The notes: a model not told the origin generated them from the letters alone. DNA of 64,000 bases from Streptomyces sp. DH-12 (GCF_002899455.1 NZ_PPFB01000001.1:1364001-1428000); one strand, 5' to 3'. Shown: positions 6,832-18,582, counted from the stretch's first letter. Program-made: numbers and translations.

Positions 6832-9747
6832 ATGCATCCCCCACCCCGCAGACGCGGTGGCGTGCGACGTCTCTTAGCGGTCGCCGTGACCGCCCTCGCG
6901 CTGCCGCTGACGATGCTGTCGACGGGTACCACCCCCGCCCGGGCGGCGGCCGTCCAGTGCAGCGTGGACTACAGGACGAACGACTGGGGGTCGGGCTTCA
7001 CCGCCGACCTGACCGTCACCAACCGCGGCACCGACGTCATCGACGGCTGGACCCTGACGTACGACTACACGGGCAACCAGCGCCTGGTGAACGGCTGGAA
7101 CGGCAGCTGGTCCCAGTCCGGCTCCACCGTCACCGTGAAGAACGCCGGGTACAACGGCCGGATCGCCGCCGGCGCCGCCGTCACCACCGGCGCCCAGTTC
7201 TCCTACAGCGGCGCCAACGCCGCGCCCACCTCCTTCTCGGTCAACGGCACCGCCTGTGCGGGCGCCCACCAGCCGCCGATCGCCGTGCTGACCAGCCCGG
7301 AGGCCGGCTCGGTCTACACCCGGGGCGAGACGGTGCCGCTCGCGGCCACCGCCGCCGCGGCCGACCGGGCCACCATCACCAAGGTCGAGTTCTACGACGA
7401 CACCGAACTGCTCGGGACGGACACCTCCGCGCCGTTCACGCTGTCGGTCGGTGGACTGGCCGTCGGCGCCCACTCCCTGGTGGCGAAGGCGTACGACAGC
7501 ATGGGCGCCTCCGCCTCCTCCGCCCCGGTCGGCATCACGGTCGCCTCGGGTCCCGCCGTGGTCGCCAGCCCTTCCCAACTGGGCGTGCGCCAGGGTGAGT
7601 CGGGCACCTTCGAGGTGAAGCTCTCCAAGCAGCCGAGCGGGAACGTGACCGTCACCACGGCGCGGGCGAGCGGCACCACGGGGCTGTCGGTGTCCTCCGG
7701 CGCGAGCCTCACCTTCACCCCGTCGAACTGGAGCACCGCACAGAGGGTGACCGTCGCCGCCGACTCCTCCGGCACCGGCCAGGCGGTCTTCGAGTCCACC
7801 GCGCCCGGCCACGCCAAGGCGGCGGTGACCGTGACCCAGCTGGGCGCGACCAAGTCGTACGAGGCGCGGTTCCTGGAGCTGTACGACAAGATCACCGACC
7901 CGGCGAACGGCTACTTCTCCCCCGAGGGCATCCCGTACCACTCGGTCGAGACGCTGATCGTCGAGGCGCCCGACCACGGTCACGAGACCACCTCGGAGGC
8001 GTACAGCTACCTGCTGTGGCTGCAGGCGATGTACGGCAGGATCACCGGGGACTGGACGCGGTTCAACGACGCCTGGGAGACGATGGAGCGGTACGCCATC
8101 CCGACCGGCGCCGACCAGCCGACCAACTCCTTCTACGACCCCTCGAAGCCGGCCACGTACGCGCCCGAGCACGACACCCCGAACGAGTACCCGTCGCAGC
8201 TCGACCCCGGTGTCTCCGTGGGCCGTGACCCGATCGCGGCGGAGCTGAGGTCCGCGTACGGCACCGACCAGGTGTACGGCATGCACTGGATCCAGGACGT
8301 GGACAACGTCTACGGCTACGGCAACTCGCCCGGCAAGTGCGAGGCCGGGCCGTCGGACACCGGCCCGTCCTACATCAACACCTTCCAGCGCGGCCCGCAG
8401 GAGTCGGTGTGGGAGACGGTCACCCAGCCCACCTGTGACGCCTTCAAGTACGGCGGCCCCAACGGCTACCTGGACCTGTTCACCAAGGACGCGTCCTACG
8501 CCAAGCAGTGGAAGTTCACCAACGCCCCCGACGCCGACGCGCGTGCGGTGCAGGCGGCGTACTGGGCCGACCTGTGGGCGAAGGAGCAGGGCAAGGGCGG
8601 CGAGATCGCCGGGACCGTCGCCAAGGCCGCCAAGATGGGCGACTACCTGCGCTACGCCATGTACGACAAGTACTTCAAGAAGATCGGCAACTGCACCAGC
8701 CCGTCCTGCCCGGCCGGCACCGGCAAGGACGCCTCGCACTACCTGCTCTCCTGGTACTACGCCTGGGGCGGCGCCACCGACACCTCGGCCGGCTGGGCCT
8801 GGCGCATCGGCTCCAGCCACGCGCACGGCGGATACCAGAACCCGCTCGCCGCGTACGCGCTGGCCAACCACGCGCCCCTGAAGCCGAAGTCGGCGACGGG
8901 CGCGGAGGACTGGGGCAAGTCGTTCCAGCGCCAGCTCGAGTTCTACCGCTGGCTGCAGTCCGACGAGGGCGGCATCGCGGGCGGCGCGACCAACAGCTGG
9001 GCGGGCCGCTACACCACTCCGCCGGCCGGTACGCCGACCTTCTACGGCATGTACTACGACGAGAAGCCGGTGTACCACGACCCGCCGTCGAACCAGTGGT
9101 TCGGCTTCCAGGCGTGGTCGATGGAGCGGGTGGCCGAGGTGTACCACCAGACGGGCAACGCGCTCGCCGAGTCGGTCCTCGAGAAGTGGGTGGACTGGGC
9201 GCTGTCCGAGACCACGGTCAACCCGGACGGGACGTTCCGCTTCCCGTCCACGCTGAAGTGGTCCGGAAAGCCCGACACCTGGAACCCGTCGTCACCGGGC
9301 GCCAACAACGGGCTGCACGTCGAGGTCGTCGACTACACCAACGACGTCGGTGTGGCCGGCGCCTACGCCAAGATCCTGACGTACTACGCCGCCCGCTCCG
9401 GTGACACCGAGGCGGCGGACACGGCGAAGGCGCTGCTGGACGGCATGTGGGAGAACCACCAGGACGACCTCGGCATCGCCGTCCCGGAGACCCGCGCCGA
9501 CTACGAGCGCTTCGACGACCCGGTCCACATCCCGTCCGGCTGGACCGGCACCATGCCGAACGGCGACCGGATCGACTCGTCGTCGACGTTCGTCTCGATC
9601 CGCTCCTTCTACAAGGACGACCCGGCCTGGTCGAAGATCGAGAGCTATCTGGAGGGCGGCGCCGCGCCGACCTTCACGTACCACCGGTTCTGGGCCCAGG
9701 CGGACATCGCCACGGCCATGGGCGCGTACGCGGAGCTTCTCGAATAG
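6832..9747 (+). CDS. Secreted GH48 reducing-end cellobiohydrolase with CBM2 and two beta-sandwich linkers
   Basis: A 971-residue exported exo-cellulase. Residues 1-39 are a twin-arginine-looking signal ([10 protein letters not shown]) ending ARAAA. CBM2 spans Cys43-Cys142. An Ig-like module covers about 149-237 ([26 protein letters not shown]) and a second beta-sandwich 240-336. The GH48 catalytic domain runs 341-971, with the proton donor expected at Glu389 in [13 protein letters not shown]48 enzymes release cellobiose from reducing ends and synergise with GH6. The gene starts at an ATG after GGAAGGA. A perfect CebR box lies just upstream; the divergent partner is GH6 and the downstream one GH74. 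Confidence 0.95.
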   Translation: MHPPPRRRGGVRRLLAVAVTALALPLTMLSTGTTPARAAAVQCSVDYRTNDWGSGFTADLTVTNRGTDVIDGWTLTYDYTGNQRLVNGWNGSWSQSGSTVTVKNAGYNGRIAAGAAVTTGAQFSYSGANAAPTSFSVNGTACAGAHQPPIAVLTSPEAGSVYTRGETVPLAATAAAADRATITKVEFYDDTELLGTDTSAPFTLSVGGLAVGAHSLVAKAYDSMGASASSAPVGITVASGPAVVASPSQLGVRQGESGTFEVKLSKQPSGNVTVTTARASGTTGLSVSSGASLTFTPSNWSTAQRVTVAADSSGTGQAVFESTAPGHAKAAVTVTQLGATKSYEARFLELYDKITDPANGYFSPEGIPYHSVETLIVEAPDHGHETTSEAYSYLLWLQAMYGRITGDWTRFNDAWETMERYAIPTGADQPTNSFYDPSKPATYAPEHDTPNEYPSQLDPGVSVGRDPIAAELRSAYGTDQVYGMHWIQDVDNVYGYGNSPGKCEAGPSDTGPSYINTFQRGPQESVWETVTQPTCDAFKYGGPNGYLDLFTKDASYAKQWKFTNAPDADARAVQAAYWADLWAKEQGKGGEIAGTVAKAAKMGDYLRYAMYDKYFKKIGNCTSPSCPAGTGKDASHYLLSWYYAWGGATDTSAGWAWRIGSSHAHGGYQNPLAAYALANHAPLKPKSATGAEDWGKSFQRQLEFYRWLQSDEGGIAGGATNSWAGRYTTPPAGTPTFYGMYYDEKPVYHDPPSNQWFGFQAWSMERVAEVYHQTGNALAESVLEKWVDWALSETTVNPDGTFRFPSTLKWSGKPDTWNPSSPGANNGLHVEVVDYTNDVGVAGAYAKILTYYAARSGDTEAADTAKALLDGMWENHQDDLGIAVPETRADYERFDDPVHIPSGWTGTMPNGDRIDSSSTFVSIRSFYKDDPAWSKIESYLEGGAAPTFTYHRFWAQADIATAMGAYAELLE

Positions 9748-9770
9748 TCCCCGCCGACGCTCCGTGTACC

Positions 9771-9834
9771 GGCCCCGGCACCTGACGCCGGGGCCACCGG
9801 GCCGGGCGGTCCCCTCGCGCACGGGGGGCCGCCC
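9771..9834 (+). terminator. Two consecutive hairpins between the GH48 and GH74 genes
   Basis: Hairpin 1: 9771-9779 pairs perfectly with 9787-9795 (GGCCCCGGC stem, 7-nt loop), 23 bp after the GH48 stop. Hairpin 2: 9804-9814 with 9823-9834, with a small bulge. They could end the GH48 transcript or set the GH48:GH74 ratio, since no separate CebR box was found before GH74. Confidence 0.6.
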
Positions 9835-9884
9835 GGCCTCGCACGCTCCGACGCCCCTCCCCCACGAGAGAGGAAACCCCCACC

Positions 9885-12542
9885 GTGCGAAGAACCCGTG
9901 TCCTCACGGCCGTGCTCGCCCTGGCGGCCGGTCTGCTCGCCGGCGGTCCGCCCGCCCTGGCCGCCGACGCCCCGGCCGCCGCTCCCGCCGCCGTCTCCGG
10001 GGCCGCCGCCGACACCTACACCTGGCGCAACGCGCGCATCGACGGCGGCGGCTTCGTGCCCGGCATCGTCTTCAACCGCAGCGAACCGGACCTGGCGTAC
10101 GCCCGCACCGACATCGGCGGCGCCTACCGCTGGCAGGAGTCGACGAAGAGCTGGATCCCCCTGCTGGACTCGGTCGGCTGGGACGACTGGGGCCACACCG
10201 GCGTGGTCAGCATCGCCTCGGACGCCGCCGACCCCGACCGGGTGTACGCGGCGGTCGGCACGTACACCAACGACTGGGACCCGGGCAACGGGGCGGTGAT
10301 GCGCTCCACGGACCGGGGCGCGAGCTGGCGGAAGGCCGCGCTGCCGTTCAAGCTGGGCGGCAACATGCCGGGACGGGGCATGGGGGAACGGCTGGCGGTC
10401 GACCCGCACGACAACGACGTGCTGTACCTGGGCGCGCCCAGCGGCCACGGCCTGTGGCGGTCCACCGACGCGGGCGTGACCTGGTCGGAGGTGACGTCCT
10501 TCCCCAACCCCGGGAACTACGCGGAGGATCCGGACGACGAGAGCGGGTACGCCTCGGACAACCAGGGCGTCGTCTGGGTGACGTTCGACGAGTCGACGGG
10601 GACCGCGGGCACGCCGACGCGGACCGTGTACGTCGGGGTCGCCGACAAGGAGAACGCCGTCTACCGCTCGACGGACGCGGGCGCGACCTGGGAGCGGCTG
10701 GCCGGCCAGCCCACCGGCTACCTCGCGCACAAGGGCGTCCTCGACGCGGAGAACGGCCACCTGTATCTCGCGTACAGCGACACGGGCGGCCCCTACGACG
10801 GGGGCAAGGGGCGGCTGTACCGGTACGCCACGGCGACCGGCGCCTGGACCGACATCAGCCCGGTCGCGGAGGAGGACACCTACTTCGGCTTCAGCGGGCT
10901 GACCGTGGACCGGCAGAACCCGGGCACGGTGATGGCGACGGCGTACAGCTCCTGGTGGCCGGACACGCAGATCTTCCGCTCCACGGACAGCGGCGCCACC
11001 TGGACCCAGGCGTGGCGCTACACCGCGTACCCGGAGCGCGAGAACCGCTACGTCATGGACGTCTCCTCGTCGCCGTGGCTGACCTGGGGGGCGAACCCGT
11101 CGCCGCCCGAACAGACGCCGAAGCTGGGGTGGATGACGGAGGCGCTGGAGATCGACCCGTTCGACCCGGACCGGATGATGTACGGCACGGGCGCGACCGT
11201 CTACGGCACGGAGGAGCTGACGAACTGGGACGACGACACCCCGTTCACCATCCGGCCGATGGTGCGGGGGCTGGAGGAGACCGCGGTCCTCGACCTGGCC
11301 TCTCCCCCGTCGGGCGCCCCGCTGCTCAGCGCGCTCGGCGACATCGGCGGCTTCCGGCACACGGACCTGACGAAGGTGCCGTCGATGATGTTCACCCGGC
11401 CGAACTTCACCTCGACGACGAGTCTGGACTTCGCCGAGTCGGACCCGGACGTCGTGGTCCGCGCCGGGCACGTGGACTCCGGCCCGCACATCGCCTTCTC
11501 GACCGACAACGGGGCCAACTGGTTCGCGGGCACCGACCCTTCGGGCGTGAGCGGCGGCGGGACGGTCGCCGCGTCGGCGGACGGCGGCCGCTTCGTGTGG
11601 AGCCCGGAGGGCGCGGGCGTGCACCACACCACCGGGTTCGGCACGTCGTGGTCGGCGTCGGAGGGCATCCCGGCCGGGGCGGTCGTGGAGTCGGACCGGG
11701 AGGACCCGCGGACCTTCTACGGCTTCAAGTCCGGACGCTTCTACGTCAGCAGGGACGGCGGGGCGACCTTCGAGGCGTCGCCGGCGACCGGTCTGCCGGC
11801 CGGTGACAGCGTGCGGTTCAAGGCGCTGCCCGGCACGGCGGGCGAGATCTGGCTGGCGGGCGGGGCGAGCGACGGGCCGTACGGGCTGTGGCACTCCACC
11901 GACTTCGGGCAGACGTTCGCCAAGCTGCCGGGCGTCGAGGAGGCGGACACCGTCGGCTTCGGCAAGGCGGCGCCGGGCGCGTCGTACCAGACGCTGTTCA
12001 CCAGCGCGCGGATCGACGGGGTGCGCGGCATCTACCGCTCCACGGACGCGGGGGCGAGCTGGGTACGGGTCAACGACGACGCGCACCAGTGGGGCTGGAC
12101 CGGTGCGGCCATCACCGGCGACCCGCGGGTGTTCGGCCGGGTCTACGTGGCGACGAACGGCCGCGGTGTCGTGTACGGCGACCTCGCGGACACGGGCGGC
12201 GGCACCGACCCGGAGCCGTCCGGCGCCTGCGAGGTGGCGTACCGGGTCACCAACGCGTGGGGCGACGGCTTCCAGGCGGAGGTCCGGCTGACCAACACCG
12301 GCACAGCACCCTGGGACGGCTGGTCGCTGGCCTGGTCCTTCCCGGGCGGGCAGCGGATCGCCCAGCTCTGGAACGGCTCGCACACCCAGTCCGGGGCCGC
12401 GGTGACGGTCCGCAACGCCGACTGGAACCGCACGGTGGCACCCGGCTCCTCGGTCGCCTTCGGCTTCACCGCGAGCGGACCGGCGGCGAACGCGAGCCCG
12501 ACGGCGTTCGCGCTGGGCGGGAAGGAATGCGGGGTGCGCTGA
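9885..12542 (+). CDS. Secreted GH74 xyloglucanase with C-terminal CBM2
   Basis: An 885-residue exported hydrolase. Residues 1-27 are the signal (GLLAGGPPALAA). The GH74 double seven-bladed propeller covers about 43-745, seen as repeated BNR/Asp-box motifs (RSTDRGASW, RSTDAGVTW, RSTDAGATW, RSTDSGATW, STDNGANW, STDFGQTF, RSTDAGASW). The catalytic aspartates are expected at Asp76 in ARTDIGGAY and in the LEIDPFDPDRMMYG segment. A Thr/Asp/Pro linker leads to CBM2 at 782-882 (CEVAYRVTNAWGDGF). GH74 cleaves the xyloglucan backbone, stripping hemicellulose so GH6 and GH48 can reach cellulose. The GTG start at 9885 follows GAGAGAGG. Transcription may come partly from the GH48 promoter. Confidence 0.93.
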   Translation: MRRTRVLTAVLALAAGLLAGGPPALAADAPAAAPAAVSGAAADTYTWRNARIDGGGFVPGIVFNRSEPDLAYARTDIGGAYRWQESTKSWIPLLDSVGWDDWGHTGVVSIASDAADPDRVYAAVGTYTNDWDPGNGAVMRSTDRGASWRKAALPFKLGGNMPGRGMGERLAVDPHDNDVLYLGAPSGHGLWRSTDAGVTWSEVTSFPNPGNYAEDPDDESGYASDNQGVVWVTFDESTGTAGTPTRTVYVGVADKENAVYRSTDAGATWERLAGQPTGYLAHKGVLDAENGHLYLAYSDTGGPYDGGKGRLYRYATATGAWTDISPVAEEDTYFGFSGLTVDRQNPGTVMATAYSSWWPDTQIFRSTDSGATWTQAWRYTAYPERENRYVMDVSSSPWLTWGANPSPPEQTPKLGWMTEALEIDPFDPDRMMYGTGATVYGTEELTNWDDDTPFTIRPMVRGLEETAVLDLASPPSGAPLLSALGDIGGFRHTDLTKVPSMMFTRPNFTSTTSLDFAESDPDVVVRAGHVDSGPHIAFSTDNGANWFAGTDPSGVSGGGTVAASADGGRFVWSPEGAGVHHTTGFGTSWSASEGIPAGAVVESDREDPRTFYGFKSGRFYVSRDGGATFEASPATGLPAGDSVRFKALPGTAGEIWLAGGASDGPYGLWHSTDFGQTFAKLPGVEEADTVGFGKAAPGASYQTLFTSARIDGVRGIYRSTDAGASWVRVNDDAHQWGWTGAAITGDPRVFGRVYVATNGRGVVYGDLADTGGGTDPEPSGACEVAYRVTNAWGDGFQAEVRLTNTGTAPWDGWSLAWSFPGGQRIAQLWNGSHTQSGAAVTVRNADWNRTVAPGSSVAFGFTASGPAANASPTAFALGGKECGVR

Positions 12543-12545
12543 AGA

Positions 12546-12583
12546 TCGCCGGCGGGGGAAGATGACCCGGCCCCCGCCGGCGA
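12546..12583 (+). terminator. Terminator of the GH74 gene
   Basis: A 13-bp perfect stem, 12546-12558 with 12571-12583, 12-nt loop, begins 3 nt after the GH74 stop and precedes the ribosome site of the next gene. Confidence 0.75.
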
Positions 12584-12599
12584 CCCCGAAGGAGCCCCG

Positions 12600-13193
12600 A
12601 TGCACGGACGGATCGTCTTCCTCAACGGCACGTCCAGTTCGGGCAAGTCCAGCATCGCGCGGGAGCTGCTGCGGGTGCTGGACGAGCCGTACTTCCACAT
12701 GCCCGTGGACGCCTTCCACCGCATGCGGACGAGCCGGGAGATCGACGCCGGCCGGCTCCCCGAGGTGCTGCACCGCACCTGGCGGGGGTATCACCGGGCG
12801 GTCGCGGGCATGGCCGCGGCGGGGAACAACGTGGTGGTCGATCACGTGCTGAGCGAGGAGTGGCGCCTGGCCGACTGCCTCGGGCTGTTCGACCCGCGGG
12901 AGGTGGTCCTGGTCGGCGTGCGCTGCTCCCTGGAGGAGACAGAGCGGCGCGAACGGGAGCGGGGCGACCGCCCGCCGGGTCTCGCCGCCCGGCAGTACGA
13001 GCGGGTGCACGCGCACGGCGTCTACGACCTCGAATGCGACACGACCACGACGAGCCCGGCGGACTGCGCCCGCGCGATCGCCGCCTTCCTGCCCCACCGC
13101 CCCTCCCCCACCGCCTTCGAACGGCTCCGCGAGCCGGCGAGCCCCGCGCCCGGTGAAGGCGTCACTCCGGCTTGCGGAACGCGTGGAGGGTGA
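12600..13193 (+). CDS. Chloramphenicol phosphotransferase-like P-loop kinase
   Basis: A 197-residue cytoplasmic protein of the CPT family. The Walker A motif is FLNGTSSSGKSS (residues 7-18). The VDAFHRMR segment (40-47) holds the expected catalytic aspartate. NNVVVDHVLSEEWR is the second acidic region, GVRCSLEETERRERERGDR is the Arg-rich lid, and the C-terminal YDLECDTTTTSP pattern matches CPT of S. venezuelae. CPT phosphorylates the C3 hydroxyl of chloramphenicol. Many soil actinobacteria carry such a gene without proven resistance, so the natural substrate is open. The ATG follows AAGGAG. The last 32 bp overlap the convergent methyltransferase gene. Confidence 0.78.
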   Translation: MHGRIVFLNGTSSSGKSSIARELLRVLDEPYFHMPVDAFHRMRTSREIDAGRLPEVLHRTWRGYHRAVAGMAAAGNNVVVDHVLSEEWRLADCLGLFDPREVVLVGVRCSLEETERRERERGDRPPGLAARQYERVHAHGVYDLECDTTTTSPADCARAIAAFLPHRPSPTAFERLREPASPAPGEGVTPACGTRGG

Positions 13194-13905
13194 ACACCGG
13201 GTCCGGGCGGGGGCGGTGCTGGTCGGGGAGGGCGGTGAGGCGGGCGGCGAAGTGGTCCGCGAGGGGGTGGCCGGGCGGGAGGGTGACGAACCAGCCGCGT
13301 CGCAGGTCGTCCAGCGTGCGGCGGGGGCTGCGGCCCTGGCCGTGGCCGCGGAAGCGGGCCTTTCCCGCGGGGACCAGTCCGTGCCCGGCCGCGCAGGCCG
13401 CGACCGTCGCGGGAGCGTCGGGCACCGGGCTCGGCGGGCGGTCGGCGAGCACGGCGTCGATGTCGCTGCCCACGTTGTGCGAGAGCCCCTTGTGCACGGT
13501 GGTGACGTAGACCCCGCCGGGTCTCAGTACGCGCGCGCACTCGGCAACGACGGCGCGCACGTCGGCGGGGTCGGTCAGCAGGTGCAGCAGCCACACGCTG
13601 ACCACCGCGTCGAACCGCGCGTCCCGGAAGGGCAGCCGGCGGCTGTCGGCCCGCACCACGGCCCCCGGCAGGCGGGCGGCGGCCCGCACGGTCATCGACG
13701 TCGACAGGTCCACTCCGGCGACCCGCAGTCCGGGGCGGGACGCGGGGAACAGCCGGGTCACGATGCCGGTCCCGCAGGCCACGTCCAGCAGGCTCCGCGC
13801 CTGCCGCGGGACGAGACTCAGCACGGCCTCGGCGGCGGCCGCCGCGCGGGGTTCGCCGCCGCGCAGGGCGTCGTAGCGCTCCGCTTCCTCGTCGTAGTCC
13901 AGCAC
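13162..13905 (-). CDS. Class I SAM-dependent methyltransferase (UbiE-like fold)
   Basis: A 247-residue protein starting at the GTG at 13905 (VLDYDEEAERYD), 5 nt after the stop of the pterin dehydratase gene, with which it forms a two-gene operon. The SAM-binding motif I is SLLDVACGTGIVTRLF (about residues 40-55), the acidic loop is LRVAGVDLSTSM, motif II is PFRDARFDAVVSVWLLHLL and post-motif is RVLRPGGVYVTT. No metal or cofactor motif points to the substrate. It converges on, and overlaps, the CPT-like gene. Confidence 0.82.
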   Translation of the reverse strand: MLDYDEEAERYDALRGGEPRAAAAAEAVLSLVPRQARSLLDVACGTGIVTRLFPASRPGLRVAGVDLSTSMTVRAAARLPGAVVRADSRRLPFRDARFDAVVSVWLLHLLTDPADVRAVVAECARVLRPGGVYVTTVHKGLSHNVGSDIDAVLADRPPSPVPDAPATVAACAAGHGLVPAGKARFRGHGQGRSPRRTLDDLRRGWFVTLPPGHPLADHFAARLTALPDQHRPRPDPVFTLHAFRKPE

Positions 13906-13910
13906 GCGCC

Positions 13911-14216
13911 TCAGTGTGCCCCGTGGGCGGGCGCCAGGTCCTCCACCCTGCGGGCGAGCTCGAGGTCCTTCTCGGTGACGACGCCGCCCGCGCTGTGCGT
14001 GTGCACGGACAGGGACACGGTGTGGTAGCCGAGGGTGAGGTCGGAGTGGTGGTCCAGCTCGTCCTGCACCCGGGCGACATGGACGACCATGGCCGCCGCC
14101 GCGATGTGCGAGTCCAGCCGGTAGGCGCGGGTGAGGCGGTCCCCGTCGAGGGTCCAGCCCGGCAGCTCGGCGAGCCGGGTCTCGATCTCCGTCCGGGACA
14201 GCGGTTCGACGGGCAT
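13911..14216 (-). CDS. 4a-hydroxytetrahydrobiopterin dehydratase (PCD/DCoH)
   Basis: A 101-residue enzyme, typical length, that dehydrates pterin 4a-carbinolamine during tetrahydropterin recycling. The family signature is intact: residues 44-77 carry VARVQDELDHHSDLTLGY followed by HTVSLSVHTHSAGGVVT, with the paired His of the active site (DHHSD) and the downstream HTHSAGG. An AAGGAG site is 6 nt before the ATG. No aromatic amino-acid hydroxylase is nearby, so the partner enzyme is elsewhere or the role is more general. It leads the operon with the downstream methyltransferase. Confidence 0.9.
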   Translation of the reverse strand: MPVEPLSRTEIETRLAELPGWTLDGDRLTRAYRLDSHIAAAAMVVHVARVQDELDHHSDLTLGYHTVSLSVHTHSAGGVVTEKDLELARRVEDLAPAHGAH

Positions 14217-14339
14217 GGGCTGCTCCTTCGCCGGGTCGGCTCTCGTGGCGCGTCCAGGCTGCCACAGAAGGTCCTGCCGTGCCCCGGCCGGACGGCGGGC
14301 GGCTCCCCCGTACGGCCGTTGTTCGACTACCGTCCTCAC

Positions 14340-15158
14340 ATGACCACCGCACCCCCCGACACCGTCTCCCGCACCGAGGGCGTGGGTCCGCTGCTGCGTG
14401 CCTGGCGGCAGCGGCGGCGGGTCAGCCAGCTGGAGCTGGCGCTGCGCGCCGACTCCTCCGCCCGGCACATCAGCTTCGTCGAGACCGGCCGCTCCCGGCC
14501 CAGCGAGGAGATGGTGCTGCGGCTGGCCGAGCACCTGGACGTGCCCGTGCGGGACCGCAACGCGCTGCTCCTGGCGGCCGGTTACGCGCCCCGCTACCCG
14601 GAGACCCCGCTGGACGACCCGGCGCTGGAGGTGGTGCGCACCGGCGTCGAGCGGCTGATCCGCGGGTTCGAGCCGTACCCGGCGCTGGTGGTGGACGCGG
14701 CGTACGACGTGGTGGCGGCCAACCGGGGGGTCATGGCGCTGTTCGACGGCGTTCCGGAGTCGCTGCTGACGCCGCCGCTGAACGCGGTGCGGCTCACCCT
14801 GCACCCGCAGGGTCTCGCACCCCGGATCCGGAACCTGCGGGAGTGGCGCGGACACCTGCTGGAGCAGATGCGGCGGAACATCGCCCTGCGCCGCTCGGAG
14901 CGGCTGCGGGCGCTGTACGACGAGGTGACGGCGTTCCCGGTGCCGGACACCGCCGGACGGGCGGAGGAACCGGCCGAACCGGTGGCGTACTTCGCGCTGC
15001 CGATGGTGATCGAGCACCGGGGGCGGACGCTGTCGTTCGTGTCGTCCATCTCCACCTTCAACACCCCGATGGACGTGACCGTCGCCGAGCTGGCCGTGGA
15101 GACGCTGCTCCCGGCGGACCCGGCGACGGCCGCGTACCTTCAGACCTGGCTGCGCTGA
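14340..15158 (+). CDS. XRE-family regulator with MmyB-like ligand-binding domain
   Basis: A 272-residue DNA-binding protein. The HTH_31/XRE domain at 14-75 (LLRAWRQRRRVSQLELALRA, HISFVETGRSRPS) is followed by the MmyB-like PAS-type domain (PF17765) at about 100-265, with YPALVVDAAYDVVAANRG and the C-terminal TLSFVSSISTFNTPMDVT. Such regulators sense small hydrophobic ligands and usually control an adjacent gene. The neighbour is a small four-helix membrane protein gene that converges and overlaps by 19 bp, so any control would be in trans. The start is an ATG directly after a CTCAC context without a strong ribosome site, possibly leaderless. Confidence 0.87.
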   Translation: MTTAPPDTVSRTEGVGPLLRAWRQRRRVSQLELALRADSSARHISFVETGRSRPSEEMVLRLAEHLDVPVRDRNALLLAAGYAPRYPETPLDDPALEVVRTGVERLIRGFEPYPALVVDAAYDVVAANRGVMALFDGVPESLLTPPLNAVRLTLHPQGLAPRIRNLREWRGHLLEQMRRNIALRRSERLRALYDEVTAFPVPDTAGRAEEPAEPVAYFALPMVIEHRGRTLSFVSSISTFNTPMDVTVAELAVETLLPADPATAAYLQTWLR

Positions 15159-15565
15159 CGCGCTCTCAGCGCCCTGTGCTGCAGCAGGGTGAGGCCCGCC
15201 ACGGCGAGCGCCTGCAGGACCGTCCACACCGCGCCCGCGGCGGTCGGCGCCAGCCACAGCGCGAGGGCCAGGAAACTCGCCGCCACCCAGGCGAGGTTGG
15301 CCTCGACGACGATCCGCACCCCCGGCGTCGGCGGGTGCGGGCGGGCGGCCAGCAGGCCCACGCCGGCCGCGTAGGCGGCGAGGAACGCGCCGACGCCGAG
15401 CAGCAGGCCGGAACCGATCCCGAGGAAGCGGCCGAGCGGTCCGGAGAGGGCGAGGTAGGCGAGGGCGTTGACGCCGGTCACCACGGCGTCGAGGGCCAGC
15501 AGGCGGCGCAGCGTCCGCCGCGGTTCCACGGTCCGGGCGGGCACGGTGAGCGAGGTTGCGGACAC
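15140..15565 (-). CDS. Small integral membrane protein (four predicted helices)
   Basis: A 141-residue protein with hydrophobic segments at about 24-43, 50-72, 85-105 and 108-128, a short Arg-rich N-terminus (VEPRRTLRRLL) and a basic tail (HRALRARQRS). No catalytic motif is visible. Similar small membrane proteins are frequent beside MmyB-type regulators in streptomycetes. It overlaps the 3' end of the XRE/MmyB gene. Function unknown. Confidence 0.7.
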   Translation of the reverse strand: MSATSLTVPARTVEPRRTLRRLLALDAVVTGVNALAYLALSGPLGRFLGIGSGLLLGVGAFLAAYAAGVGLLAARPHPPTPGVRIVVEANLAWVAASFLALALWLAPTAAGAVWTVLQALAVAGLTLLQHRALRARQRSQV

Positions 15566-15685
15566 GGGGCATCATCCTCCGTCGGGAGCGGTGCGGGACT
15601 CGGTGCGTCCACGATCCCGTGCGGGCGGGGCCGGGTCGATTACGTGCGGGGTCATGCGGCGGACGCGCGGAAACAGGGCGGTCGC

Positions 15686-15707
15686 CTGAGGCTCGTGAGA
15701 GTCTCAG
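15686..15707 (+). promoter_or_regulatory. Inverted repeat upstream of an XRE/DUF5753 regulator
   Basis: CTGAGGCTC (15686-15694) and GAGTCTCAG (15699-15707) form 9-bp arms with one mismatch and a 4-nt loop, 45 bp before the GTG of the next gene. It is a candidate auto-operator; a transcript hairpin is equally possible. Confidence 0.35.
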
Positions 15708-15752
15708 AGGGACATGACAGGATGAGCGCATGCCCGAGCACGTTGGGGAGGC

Positions 15753-16622
15753 GTGGCGTTGAGTGAGCGGCGGGCCGCACCCACCGTGGGCCAGGTGGTC
15801 CTGGGACGGCGGCTGTACGAGTTGCGGGAGGCCGCGGGCCTCTCGCGGGAGGAGGCCGCCCGGATCCTGCGGGTGGCGCCGGCGACGGTCCGCCGGATGG
15901 AGACCGCCGAGGTCGCCCTGAAGATCCCGTACGTGCAGATGCTGCTGGCCGCCTACGGGGTGCCCGACATCGAGGCCGACGCGTTCGTCCAGCTCGCGGA
16001 GGAGGCGAACCGTCCGGGCTGGTGGCAGCGGTATGGCGACGTGCTCCCCGAGTGGTTCAGCCTCTACGTGAGCCTGGAGGGCGCCGCGCGGATCATCCGC
16101 TCGTACGAGCCGCACTTCGTGCCGGGACTGCTCCAGACGGAGGACTACGCGCGGGCGGTGCTGGAGGCCGGGACCATCGGCACGGCGGGCCCGGAGGCGG
16201 TCGAGCGGCACGTGGCGCTGCGCATGGAGCGGCAGCGGCTGCTGGAGCGCCCGGACCCGCCGCACCTGTGGGTGCTCATGGAGGAGACCGTGCTGCGGCG
16301 CCCGGTGAGCGGGGACAGCCGGGTGATGCGCGAGCAGCTCGACAAGCTGCTGGAGTACTCCGCCCGGGACCGGGTCACGCTGCAGATCGCCGAGTTCGCG
16401 GACGGGCCGCACCCGGGGACCTACGCGCCGTTCTCCCTGTTCCGGTTCGCCGAGCCCGAGCTGCCGGACATGGTGTTCACCGAGTACCTGACCGGCGCGC
16501 TGTACCTGGACTCCCGCAAGGAGGTCTCGGTGCACCTGGAGGTGCTGGACCACATGACGGCCCGTGCGTCCTCGGCCCAGCGCACCGAGAAGCTGCTGCG
16601 GGAGTGCCGCGAGCACCTGTGA
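15753..16622 (+). CDS. XRE-family regulator with DUF5753 domain
   Basis: A 289-residue member of the large Streptomyces HTH-DUF5753 family. The helix-turn-helix is at 15-70 (LYELREAAGLSREEAARILR, VAPATVRRMETAEVALK). DUF5753 spans about 95-280 (RSYEPHFVPGLLQTEDYARA, LWVLMEETVLRRPVSG, VTLQIAEFADGPHPG). In this family a DUF397 protein is usually encoded next door and acts with the regulator. Here none follows, since the next gene is a convergent dnaK, making this an orphan copy. The GTG at 15753 follows GGGGAGG. Confidence 0.88.
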   Translation: MALSERRAAPTVGQVVLGRRLYELREAAGLSREEAARILRVAPATVRRMETAEVALKIPYVQMLLAAYGVPDIEADAFVQLAEEANRPGWWQRYGDVLPEWFSLYVSLEGAARIIRSYEPHFVPGLLQTEDYARAVLEAGTIGTAGPEAVERHVALRMERQRLLERPDPPHLWVLMEETVLRRPVSGDSRVMREQLDKLLEYSARDRVTLQIAEFADGPHPGTYAPFSLFRFAEPELPDMVFTEYLTGALYLDSRKEVSVHLEVLDHMTARASSAQRTEKLLRECREHL

Positions 16623-16635
16623 GGCGCCCGCGGGC

Positions 16636-18525
<1,890 letters not shown>

Positions 18526-18582
18526 CGCTGTAACCCCTTCCGCCAGGCTCCACTCCGGTCTTCCAACACTTCCAGCACAAAA

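Noticed and set aside
9645..13097. A 1150-codon open frame on the reverse strand opposite the GH74 and kinase genes
   Set aside because: It is the antisense shadow of high-GC genes: His/Arg/Val-rich with no domain, no ribosome site, and it opposes proteins with clear signal peptides and catalytic motifs. Similar long antisense frames (for example 3545-4585, 16564-19059, 20290-23637, 44237-47410) were dropped for the same reason.
12600..13193. A chloramphenicol resistance locus
   Set aside because: Only the kinase-like gene is present, with no chloramphenicol biosynthesis or efflux genes beside it; CPT-like genes are common without shown resistance.
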